From positions 1 through 36,569 of the forward strand of contig JAKTTS010000102.1 of NCBI GenBank assembly GCA_030560485.1: a DNA stretch of 36,569 nucleotides, given 5' to 3'. Every line of letters starts with the position of its first letter. Positions within the stretch are counted from its first letter, which is position 1. The stretch is from Ascoidea tarda (nom. inval.) (taxonomy: Eukaryota > Ascomycota > Saccharomycetes > Ascoideales > Ascoideaceae). The position numbers and the translations under genes were made by a program. A model generated the notes under the pieces. It had not been told where the DNA came from, made no database searches, and saw nothing but the letters and a program-made list of their open reading frames with translations. Positions 16,501-24,749 of the stretch are shown here, piece after piece.

Positions 16501-17718
16501 TTAGGCAATATCATTGATATTTTTGTAGGGACCACCTAATTTATTTAAATGATTTTGTAGATCATTTATATCTTTATCACCAGCTTTTTGAACGCTTTTA
16601 TATTTTTCTTCTAATTGTTTTATTTTTTTCAGGTGTTCTTTATTTAGTTTTGATATCTTTTTTTCGAAATTGTCTCTAATTTTTGAATTTGAGTGTTGGA
16701 GTTTATGGCATTCGTCAATTTCTTTTAAAATGTTTGGATTTTTAAAAGTTAGTAAATTTTGGCTTTGGTTTTGGTTTTGAGTGGAGCTTGATTGATTTTT
16801 TTGGTTGGATTTTGTTTTGTTTTGATCAGAATAGCTCATTCTATTGGGAGGTATATAGTTATCGGGATTGAAATTAAGAAATTGATGAGCAGGTAGCTTG
16901 CTATTTTTTGATTTTTGGTTTTTTTTATTTGAGTCTTCATTTGGTATTGAAGGGAGTTTGTTGTTGATAAAGATAGTATTTTTGTAGACAGGATTGAACT
17001 TGATTGATTTTTTGTTTGTACTTGAATGAAACAGATTTTTTGAGGGTGACTGGGGAGTCTCTGGAGAAATGTCAATTTTGTCTTGATTTGGGACTGGGTT
17101 TAGTTGAGTTAGTACAGGCTGATGAGGTTTTAACTGGACATGAGGCTGTAGATGCTGTAGAGGGGTTTGGTATGGTAGGTGAGGAAGCAGAGTTTGCTGT
17201 TGTGACTGATACTGTTGCTGAGGAATGTGTGGTAGGGGCTGTTGCTGCTGCTGCTGCTGTGTGTAAGGGAGAGGATACTGGTTGGGGTAGATGAGGGAGG
17301 TGTTGGAGGACAGTGGGTAGGGATACTGACCAGCAGGAGGCATGGGCACAGACAATTGCGAAGGAGGAGGAGGAAGAGGGCCCTGGAGATACTGGGGCAT
17401 GGGTGGAGGAGCATTTGGAGGATGCTGGTATGGATATGGCTGGGAAGGCCCAGGCAAGACATAAGGGTTGTACTGTGGGTTTGCTGGAGGAGGATAGTTG
17501 TAGGGGTTGGAGTAGACGACAGGAATGCTGGAGGAGGAGCCAGAGAGGCTGTTGGATTTGGAGTCAACGTCGTTGGGGCTGTTGTGGGAAGCGATGTTGA
17601 GTCTGCCAGAGGGAAGATAGGTGGGAGGAGAGATGCTGTTGCGAGTGGAAAGGCTGGCTGAGTTCTTCTGGTTGCGATATCTCTTCTGGGTGGGATCAGA
17701 CAAAGAGCGATAGGACAT
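16501..17718 (-). CDS. Pro/Gln-rich protein with C-terminal coiled coil, unknown function
   Basis: From ATG at 17718 this encodes 405 aa; I do not recognise the family. It begins MSYRSLSDPTQKRYRNQKNS. A Pro/Tyr/Gln-rich middle (about 75-230) has PPPAN, PPPMP and PLPPPP motifs and a run of seven Gln encoded by CAG/CAA near 17240. The last 75 residues form a charged helix, probably a coiled coil, with FEKKISKLNKEHLKKIKQLE. Such proline-rich plus coiled-coil proteins often act as scaffolds in cytoskeleton or traffic, but nothing here proves that. The frame stays open upstream to an ATG at 18129, adding 137 residues (Ser/Thr/Gly-rich, then Cys/Pro/Leu-rich). I prefer the shorter form because the extension looks like chance opening in G+C-richer promoter DNA, but this is not certain. 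Confidence 0.6.
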   Translation of the reverse strand: MSYRSLSDPTQKRYRNQKNSASLSTRNSISPPTYLPSGRLNIASHNSPNDVDSKSNSLSGSSSSIPVVYSNPYNYPPPANPQYNPYVLPGPSQPYPYQHPPNAPPPMPQYLQGPLPPPPSQLSVPMPPAGQYPYPLSSNTSLIYPNQYPLPYTQQQQQQQPLPHIPQQQYQSQQQTLLPHLPYQTPLQHLQPHVQLKPHQPVLTQLNPVPNQDKIDISPETPQSPSKNLFHSSTNKKSIKFNPVYKNTIFINNKLPSIPNEDSNKKNQKSKNSKLPAHQFLNFNPDNYIPPNRMSYSDQNKTKSNQKNQSSSTQNQNQSQNLLTFKNPNILKEIDECHKLQHSNSKIRDNFEKKISKLNKEHLKKIKQLEEKYKSVQKAGDKDINDLQNHLNKLGGPYKNINDIA

Positions 17719-18780
17719 GGCGAGAAGCAGAGGCAGCAGAGGAGGCAGAGGCAGAGGAGAGCAAGTGCAGCACAGTTCATCCACGAGGGAACGGGACGTA
17801 TTTATAGTGGAGCCTTCTGAAAACTTCCCCAGCTCCAGCAGCTGCACCACGCTCTGCTGCTTCTGGGCCGAGGACCGTTTAGATTTCCTACTTGGGCAAA
17901 ACGTAAACACGCTGCTTCTTCCGGTGCTGCTTCCGGTGCTGCTGCTGCTGCTGTCGATGCTGCCGGTGCTGCCAGTGCTGCCAGTGCTGTCTGGCCTCTT
18001 TGCTGGGCCCCAATTCGTGCCGCTCTTTCTGCTTTGGCTGTGGCACCCCAATGCCTGTGTCCTTGTGGTGCTGGAGTAGTCCAGGTTTCCCTGAAATTGT
18101 GTGAAGTGCGAATTGCCAGTATTATTCACAATTGTTGTTCACAATTTATCTCCAACATGCAAATCAATTTCCAAGTCTATTTAAGGTTTCTGCATCCAAT
18201 ATCATACCCATAACCTAACCCAATCTCACTAAATTTCACCCAATCAGTTTTCCCAATTCTTTTCCTTTTTTTCTGTTCCCAATTCTGCTTTGTATTCTGT
18301 TCCTCTGCCCTATTATCCCCAAAAACCTAGGATTTTATTGATTCCACTCACTTGCTCCTTCATTATATCTCAGCTTGATTAATTCTTTTAATTTGGCTGA
18401 TTCATTTTACTCAAATTAAAAAAAAAAAAAACCAAAAAAATATTCAGCTAGCAATTGGCAATTGGGTTTCAAAGCTGTATTATTGCATATTTAATATTTA
18501 TTGCAATCTTATTTTTTTTTTTGTGATTATTTTTTTTATTATTACCATTTTTCCAAGTTTTCCAATTTTTGGCTTCGTTTATAAAAACAAATTTCTCTTA
18601 ATTTACCACGTTAACTTGCTTAGTATTTTATGTTACCATTTTATTCCCTTTGAAATTAAATAGCTCAACTCAAACCAAATCAAAATTGGTTCAATTTGAT
18701 TTAATTCAAGTTTAGAGCAATTCAAAGCAAATTGAATAAATTCAAGAATTGAGGCTCGAAAATGCCTTTTTTCCAAGTGT

Positions 18781-18828
18781 CCTTTTTCAAGTCCTTTTTC
18801 AAGTTCTTTTTCAAGTTCTTTTTCATAA
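18781..18828 (+). repeat. 12-bp tandem repeat CCTTTTTCAAGT, about 4 units
   Basis: Units CCTTTTTCAAGT, CCTTTTTCAAGT, TCTTTTTCAAGT and a truncated TCTTTTTCA, with a degenerate copy just upstream. Noncoding, within the long intergenic region. Confidence 0.85.
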
Positions 18829-19224
18829 TGCGTTTTTCTCAATCCTTTTTTTTTCTAAAATTCCAACATCGTCTATGGCCCTTTCCCTCTTTTTCCATTC
18901 TCACTTTTTAGTCCTTTTTCCCAACTTTTGTAGATCTTTATTTTGAAAATCTATCCCACGAATATTATTAATGCAAAAAAATAACAATCTCAAGAAAAAT
19001 AAAAAATAATTTTTTAAATTTCCCAACCTATTTTGCTTTTGCTTTCGTTTTCTTTTCGGTATCCTCTTTTTTTGGTATTTTTCTTTGTTTTTCTTTTGAA
19101 CCTTTAACATTCCATTATCATGTTTGAATATTGAATTTCAAAATCATCTGTTCTTTATCTTTATTTGATATTCTTCAACCGCTTTTCATGACTTGTTTTT
19201 GAAATATTTGTTACCATTCAATTT

Positions 19225-19256
19225 GAACTTGAACTTGAACTCGAACTCGAACTTGA
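19225..19256 (+). repeat. GAACTT/GAACTC hexamer array
   Basis: Five GAACTT or GAACTC units in tandem, noncoding, about 100 bp left of the 10-bp TGAGTCAGTT array. Confidence 0.8.
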
Positions 19257-19350
19257 AATCGTTTAATCAAAAATAAACAAACAAAAAACAATCCCTTCAT
19301 TCTAGAAATCTAGATTAAATGTTAAACACTCTTGTACTTGAAAGTAAATT

Positions 19351-19430
19351 TGAGCCAATTTGAGTCAGTTTGAATCAGTTTGAATCAGTTTGAATCAGTT
19401 TGAGTCAGTTTGAGTCAGTTTGAGTCGATT
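19351..19430 (+). repeat. 10-bp minisatellite of 8 units containing TGAGTCA
   Basis: Eight contiguous 10-bp units of the form TGARTCAGTT, with variant first and last copies (TGAGCCAATT, TGAGTCGATT). Three units (19361, 19401, 19411) contain the exact 7-bp TGAGTCA, which matches the Gcn4/AP-1 half-site pair TGASTCA. The others differ by one or two bases. Confidence 0.92.
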
Positions 19431-19947
19431 TTTTTAAAAAATCAAAACAAAAATTCAACTTGAAAATAATCCAGTCCTTATTTCAAATTTAATTGGATAT
19501 TAAGGTGGAAGTATTATTGATTTATTGCCATTACTCTTATGATGATTTATAATCTTGACACGTCTTTAATCCATCCTGCAGAATTTCAAAGACAAATAAT
19601 TCCCAATGCTATTGATACCACTATACCACTTGATCATAAACAACTATCAATCATCAATAGGCGCTGAATTTTTGTAACCATTTTTGTAGCTATTTTTTGA
19701 TACTTGAATATTTGGTACTAGCAACTAAAAGGAGATAACCCAAAGACTCCACCAAACCAGGCAACATTCTGCCCAAATTTACAAAAGACCCTTGAACACA
19801 TTTTGAACTTCTTCTGAAGTTTCCTCCAAATCCTTTTGTGTTAACCAGATAAACAAAAAATAAACATAAACACAAGGCAAAAAATCATAAAAAATCATAG
19901 AAAATCTCAAAATCAAACAAGACAAAAAACGAGCAATATATTAAAAG

Positions 19948-19979
19948 AGTAAAATAGTAAAATAGTAAAATAGTAAATA
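19948..19979 (+). repeat. AGTAAAAT 8-bp repeat
   Basis: Three perfect AGTAAAAT units and one variant, noncoding. Confidence 0.75.
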
Positions 19980-20400
19980 TAAATAAAAAAATTATCAAAA
20001 TAACTAAAACTAGTTATCTTAAGGAATATACAAACACACCCAAAAATGTAACACTTTTTTAGCTTGGTGATCCTAAATCACTAAGCAAGCATCAGAAAAA
20101 CAGCTCTTAAAATTCCTAAATTGAATATGGAACACTGCAAAGATATCAAAATCAATAAAACCCACAATTCCAATTGTCGTTGGACGTGGAAAATAACTTC
20201 TTAATTGCAGAGAAAACACTCTTCAGAAAATACTAACAATTGCTATGTAAATATATAATTGGCCAGCGCTCAGCGCTTACAAAAAAAAACAGAAGCAATA
20301 TATAAAAAAATATACACATTTTCCTGCAAATTCAAATTCAGCGAGCAACCCCCATTGTTTGGAATTTTATTCTAGAGATTTCCCGTTCAAGAAAATGTCA

Positions 20401-20620
20401 GCTGACTGTGTCTCAAACCCTATACCGCACTCTCCTGCGAGCCTACCGTGCACAGCGTCTACACGAACCTTGTGCTGCAGGAGCATCAGGGCTCTACCGC
20501 CTGCGCAACCCCTGTCCCGGTCCTGGATCTGGCTGCCTCTGTGCTCCCTCACCAAGAGGGATGACTCAGCAACCGCTCTTGCTCCGGAGCGGGATCGACG
20601 TAGTGCCACCCCACAGTGAA
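20401..20620. other. G+C-rich island of unknown nature
   Basis: A hand count gives 109 G or C in 180 bases for 20401-20580 (61%), against 12 in 60 (20%) at 20281-20340. All three overlapping frames on the two strands stay open here, but they give no recognisable protein, and high G+C alone removes stop codons. The sharp edges suggest a structured RNA gene, a G+C-rich promoter segment or transferred DNA. I compared it mentally with SRP RNA, RNase P/MRP RNA, U1-U6 and 5S rRNA motifs and found no match. Confidence 0.5.
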
Positions 20621-20753
20621 ATTTGGTGATTAAGTATTAAAACGTTCCAACTGCTCGATTTCGCTCATGATGGGTCTTGATTTCTTGCTTATAATCATCG
20701 GCATCGCAACTGTCTGTTTGTGATATATAGCCGATTGCACTTGTTTCGTCGAT

Positions 20754-21614
20754 ATGAGCACACCAAAGGAGATTGTTCAAAATTACATTCATGGTGACTA
20801 CATCGACGCCATTAAAAAGGCCTACACTTGGAGAAATGTCAAAAACTCCGCTCCGCATTTGCTTCCTCATCTCAAACCAGGCTTGAAGATTCTTGATGTG
20901 GGATGTGGTCCCGGCTCAATCACTGCTGATTTTGTCAGAGCTGTGGGTCCCACAGGAAAGGTCGTTTGTGTGGATATTAATGAATCTATTTTAGATGAGG
21001 CCAAAAGTAATTTGATTAAATGGGGTGTTTATGAAGGAAATTCAATTGAGTTTGTGGTCGATAACATTTTGTTTTTGGATAAATTTGACGATAACGAATT
21101 CAATATCGTGCATGCTCATCAAGTGATTCAACACTTAAAGGATCCGGTTAAAGGCCTCGAGGCCATGAAAAGAGTTTGCAAGAAAAATGGCATTGTCTCA
21201 GTTAGAGAATCAATTTATGAAGCATTTTATTGTATGCCTGAAAACTATCAGGCTATAAAACTATGGAAGGAACTTTACATGAAAATAAATATTAATTCTG
21301 GCTTTAATCCCAACGCTGGAAAATTTCTAAAAAAATGGTGCAGAGAAGCAGGATTTGACGTCAACAATACCAAAAAATTCAATTATAATTTAGGAAATTG
21401 GTTTTTCACTCAAAGAGAGGATATTAAATGGTGGGGTTTAACTTGGGCTGATAGAGTGATCAATTCTGGCTTTGCGAAAAAGCTTTTGGAAGACAAGCAA
21501 CTTGGTGTAACTGAAAACGACCTACAATATTTATCTGACGGCTGGAAGAAATGGACAGACGAAGAAGATGCTCTTTTTATTGTTGATCATGGTGAAGTAA
21601 TTTATTTCAAATAA
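20754..21614 (+). CDS. UbiE/COQ5-type class I SAM-dependent methyltransferase
   Basis: A 286-aa soluble methyltransferase. Motif I LDVGCGPGS (47-55) binds S-adenosylmethionine. The acidic end of strand 2 is VVCVDINESIL, and the motif IV region is NIVHAHQVIQHLKDPVKGLEAM. The C-terminal cap (WREAGF-like CREAGFDV, then WWGLTWADRV, ending in HGEVIYFK) resembles the UbiE-like family found in many fungi and bacteria. Its substrate is unknown; this is not Coq5 or Erg6 as judged by the absence of their signature segments. The start is a clear ATG with a TATA-like GATATATAG just upstream. It has no apparent functional link to its neighbours. I know of no close S. cerevisiae counterpart. Confidence 0.85.
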   Translation: MSTPKEIVQNYIHGDYIDAIKKAYTWRNVKNSAPHLLPHLKPGLKILDVGCGPGSITADFVRAVGPTGKVVCVDINESILDEAKSNLIKWGVYEGNSIEFVVDNILFLDKFDDNEFNIVHAHQVIQHLKDPVKGLEAMKRVCKKNGIVSVRESIYEAFYCMPENYQAIKLWKELYMKININSGFNPNAGKFLKKWCREAGFDVNNTKKFNYNLGNWFFTQREDIKWWGLTWADRVINSGFAKKLLEDKQLGVTENDLQYLSDGWKKWTDEEDALFIVDHGEVIYFK

Positions 21615-21795
21615 GTTATTGCATCCACTATTATGGTACTTCCATCATATGCATATTGATGCATATAATGCACAGTGAAATATTTCTCAATTTTTTTTTT
21701 AATTTTTCATAAATTTTGTTTATGACCTATCGAATATATAACTTGTCTAACTTGCCTATTTCCTTTTCTATATTAAATTTATAATATCAATTAAA

Positions 21796-24735
21796 ATGTT
21801 TGCCAAAAGTTCTCGAAAACGTAGAATTGCACTTCCAGGAACTATACTAGATCAAATCAACGATAAACAAGAAAATGGTGAATACAAAGGCGATAAAAGA
21901 TTTTCTTCTCGAAATAAGAAACCCAAAAGAAAAACTGATAACTTATCAAGAAAAGAAAAAAGAAAAAGAGAGAGGACTTCAAAAAAACAAACTCATATCA
22001 CAACTAATCAAGAAAATAATAAACACAAAATCGTAAAATCAAGAAACATTAGTTCCAGTAATGGTTCCAAAAAAAAAGTCACCTTTGCTGAAAATGATAA
22101 TAGTGAAGATGATTTCAATAATTCTGATGATCATGGGGATTTGAATGATTTGAACTCCAATGATGATTTTGATTTAGACCAACATGAAGAAAATCAAAGT
22201 ATGAGTGCAGAAGAAACAATAAATGCTTTAATGGCTCTAAAAGTTAAAAAATTGAAAAAAAATGAAGGAATCAATCCCAAACAGATTAAAAAGTCAAAAA
22301 CTGAAACATCACCAAATGAACTTTCAGTATCTGAAACTATGAGTGCTCTAAAAGCTCTAAAGGACAAGAAAAACAACAAAGATAAAAAGGATAAGAAGGA
22401 AAAAGAGGATAAGAAGAATAAAAAGGATGAAAAGGATAAAAAGGATAAGAAAGATAAAAAGGATAAAGCTAAGGACAAAAAAGAAAAAAGATTTTTATCT
22501 GATTATGACATTGAAATGATGATGCAAGATGAAGAAGATATGAAATATTATGCTAAAAAGCTAGGCCTAAAGAAAATGAAACTATCTAAAACAGATGAAT
22601 TCGATGACATAGGGGGGTTACTAGATGATTTAGATTTAGATTTTGGATTAATGTCTGATGAGTTACATGAAGAGGAAAGAGAAGAGGAAAGAGAAGAGGA
22701 AAAAGAATTCAGTAAAGAGCTTGATGGCTCTGAAGATGATTTGGAGAATAAATATTCCGAAAATGAAAGTGAAACTTCCACTTCTCACACCGGCAATAAT
22801 GATAATGATTCAGAGAACGAAATTGTCAAGGAAATTACAAAACCAAAAGAAAATCCATACGTCGCTCCTTCCACCAACAAATATATTCCTCCAGCATTAA
22901 GAAAAAGACTAGAAGCTGCTGCAAGTGATAAATCAGAAGAGGAGATAAAATTACAAAGGTCAATTAAAGGTTTTATGAATAAATTATCCGAATCGAATAT
23001 ATTGACAATTGCAAACGATATCAATTTGTTATATTCTCAGTCACCTAGAGCTTTGGTAAACCAAATCTTTTCAAATATAATAATTGAGAGTATTTTATAT
23101 CAATCGGTGAATTTGCTAGATAGCTTTGTTACTCTTCATGCTGCAATTATACTATCCATTTATAGACTACAGGGAGTGGAATTTTTAGCAAATTTTATCC
23201 AGCAATTAGTTGAAAAGTATCAAAAATTTTACAAGAGCAACGAATCCAAATCCAAAGAGTCTAGTAATTTATTGGCATTATTAGTTTCTTGTTATTCCTT
23301 TCAGGTTATTAATTGTAAGATTATTTATGATATAATTAAACAATTGATCAATGAATTTTCTGAATCCAATGTTGAGTTCAACACTGAATTATTGCTTAGA
23401 TTGATTAGAAATGCTGGTTTTCAATTAAGAATTGATGATCCTTCTGCTTTGAAAGAAATAATACTCCTAATAAATACAAAAATCAACAAAAATGATACCA
23501 AATTAACTCCTAGAACTAAATTTTTCATTGAAACAATTCAGAATTTAAAAAATAACAAACTAAAAGATTGTAATAAGAATAACGAAACATCATCACAATC
23601 AACATTAAAATTGAAAAAATTGATAGCAAATGGAATCAAAACCAATTTAAATAACGATCCATTAAATGTGTCTCTTGATGATATTCTTAATGTTGATAAA
23701 AAGGGTAAATGGTGGTTAGTTGGTTCAGCATGGAAAGGAAATGATATTCAAAATTCCAATAGTATAAAAACTGAGCATAAAGAAAAGATATCTAAACATG
23801 AGATAATAAATGATAGTGAAAAGACTCAAACTAAAGTTAAAATTAACGAAAACGCATTTCAAGATGATTTTTTGGATAACTTGGAACCCAATTGGGCTGA
23901 ATTGGCTAAACAACAAAGAATGAATACCGATATAAGAAGAGCTATATTTATTTCAATAATGTCTGCAGATGATTATGTGGATGCTTTTACAAAATTGGAC
24001 AAATTAAGACTTAAAAAAAATCAACTGTTGCAAATTCCAAGAATTTTATTACATTGTTCTTATATTGAAAATACATGGAATCCATATTATGGTGTGCTTG
24101 CTGGAAAATTATGTTCTAATCACTCGTTAAGAAAGACTTTTCAATTTTGTTTATGGGATTTCATAAAAGAATTGGATGGAGAAGATGACAGTGATAATGA
24201 TGATAATAATAGTGATTCTGATGATTCTGATGGTGAAGGCAATTTTAAATTAAAATTGTTCTCAAAGAACAATGGAGATTTTGAAGATGATGAAAAAAAA
24301 TTGAGCAAAATTCTAAATTTAGGTAGATTATATGGATATTTAATTGGTGAGGGATTTTTGCCATTGAATATATTGAGAGTTGTTAATTTTCTCGTTTCGA
24401 GTGCAGATACTAAAATATTTATGGAAATTTTATTAATTACATTTTTAAATCAAGTTGGTAAAAAAAGCAAAACTAAAAAAGGTTCAAATAATAATAATAA
24501 TGATGATAATAATAATAATGAAAAATCAACGAGTAAGTTTACTGATAAAATTTTGAGTGAAAGAATTGAAAAGACAAAAGAGCAAGCGGCTTTATTGAGA
24601 GGATTAGATTTCTTTTTGAAAAATGTTGTTGAAAAATCTGAATTTATTAGTAATAAAAAAGAAAAAATGAGAATCGAATGGGGATCAAATAAAATGAGCA
24701 CAATGATCAATGAGATATTGAAAAATGAGATTTAA
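21796..24735 (+). CDS. SGD1: Sgd1/NOM1-like nucleolar protein (MIF4G + MA3), 18S rRNA maturation
   Basis: A 979-aa nucleolar protein of the Sgd1/NOM1 family, required for small-subunit rRNA processing. The N-terminal 350 residues are basic and acidic low-complexity, with a Lys/Asp run at about 190-232. The linker NPYVAPSTNKYIPPALRKRL leads into a MIF4G domain (about 385-600; LQRSIKGFMNKLSESNI, AAIILSIYRLQGVEFLANFI). An MA3 domain (about 710-890; RRAIFISIMSADDYVDAFTK, LLHCSYIENTWNPYYGVLA) follows. The family's conserved GKWWLVGSAW segment sits between them. Length is close to S. cerevisiae Sgd1 (about 900 aa). An RRPE-like AATTTTTCA lies at 21701-21709. Its stop is only 14 bp from the stop of the convergent gene at 24750, so the two mRNAs almost certainly overlap. 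Confidence 0.93.
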   Translation: MFAKSSRKRRIALPGTILDQINDKQENGEYKGDKRFSSRNKKPKRKTDNLSRKEKRKRERTSKKQTHITTNQENNKHKIVKSRNISSSNGSKKKVTFAENDNSEDDFNNSDDHGDLNDLNSNDDFDLDQHEENQSMSAEETINALMALKVKKLKKNEGINPKQIKKSKTETSPNELSVSETMSALKALKDKKNNKDKKDKKEKEDKKNKKDEKDKKDKKDKKDKAKDKKEKRFLSDYDIEMMMQDEEDMKYYAKKLGLKKMKLSKTDEFDDIGGLLDDLDLDFGLMSDELHEEEREEEREEEKEFSKELDGSEDDLENKYSENESETSTSHTGNNDNDSENEIVKEITKPKENPYVAPSTNKYIPPALRKRLEAAASDKSEEEIKLQRSIKGFMNKLSESNILTIANDINLLYSQSPRALVNQIFSNIIIESILYQSVNLLDSFVTLHAAIILSIYRLQGVEFLANFIQQLVEKYQKFYKSNESKSKESSNLLALLVSCYSFQVINCKIIYDIIKQLINEFSESNVEFNTELLLRLIRNAGFQLRIDDPSALKEIILLINTKINKNDTKLTPRTKFFIETIQNLKNNKLKDCNKNNETSSQSTLKLKKLIANGIKTNLNNDPLNVSLDDILNVDKKGKWWLVGSAWKGNDIQNSNSIKTEHKEKISKHEIINDSEKTQTKVKINENAFQDDFLDNLEPNWAELAKQQRMNTDIRRAIFISIMSADDYVDAFTKLDKLRLKKNQLLQIPRILLHCSYIENTWNPYYGVLAGKLCSNHSLRKTFQFCLWDFIKELDGEDDSDNDDNNSDSDDSDGEGNFKLKLFSKNNGDFEDDEKKLSKILNLGRLYGYLIGEGFLPLNILRVVNFLVSSADTKIFMEILLITFLNQVGKKSKTKKGSNNNNNDDNNNNEKSTSKFTDKILSERIEKTKEQAALLRGLDFFLKNVVEKSEFISNKKEKMRIEWGSNKMSTMINEILKNEI

Positions 24736-24749
24736 GCAAAAGAAATTTG

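Larger units (their letters stand above)
17719..20753. other. Long intergenic region with minisatellites and a G+C-rich island
   Basis: About 2.6 kb (18130-20753) without a convincing gene, or 3.0 kb if the neighbouring minus-strand gene starts at 17718. It separates two genes transcribed away from each other. It is strongly AT-rich with homopolymers, and contains tandem repeats at 18781-18828 (12 bp), 19225-19256 (6 bp), 19351-19430 (10 bp) and 19948-19979 (8 bp). There is a small hairpin-like sequence around 20059-20085 and a 61% G+C block at 20401-20580. No tRNA, snRNA or protein gene could be recognised. For so compact a genome this length is unusual; an unrecognised non-coding RNA or large regulatory region is possible. 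Confidence 0.6.

Noticed and set aside
17130-18079. Long plus- and minus-strand frames overlapping the Pro/Gln-rich gene
   Set aside because: They are mirror images of CAG-, CCN- and Ser-codon repeats in the real gene and its leader; they give repetitive, unrecognisable proteins.
20401-20620. SRP RNA, RNase P/MRP RNA, U snRNA or 5S rRNA
   Set aside because: None of the conserved motifs I know (SRP helix 8 loop, P4 elements, U1-U6 core boxes, 5S internal control region) could be placed on either strand.
20359-20629. Overlapping short proteins in the G+C island, including an LYRTLLRAYRAQ segment resembling an LYR motif
   Set aside because: Only the first dozen residues resemble LYR proteins; the rest does not. 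The start would be GTG, and three frames are open simply because the DNA is G+C-rich.
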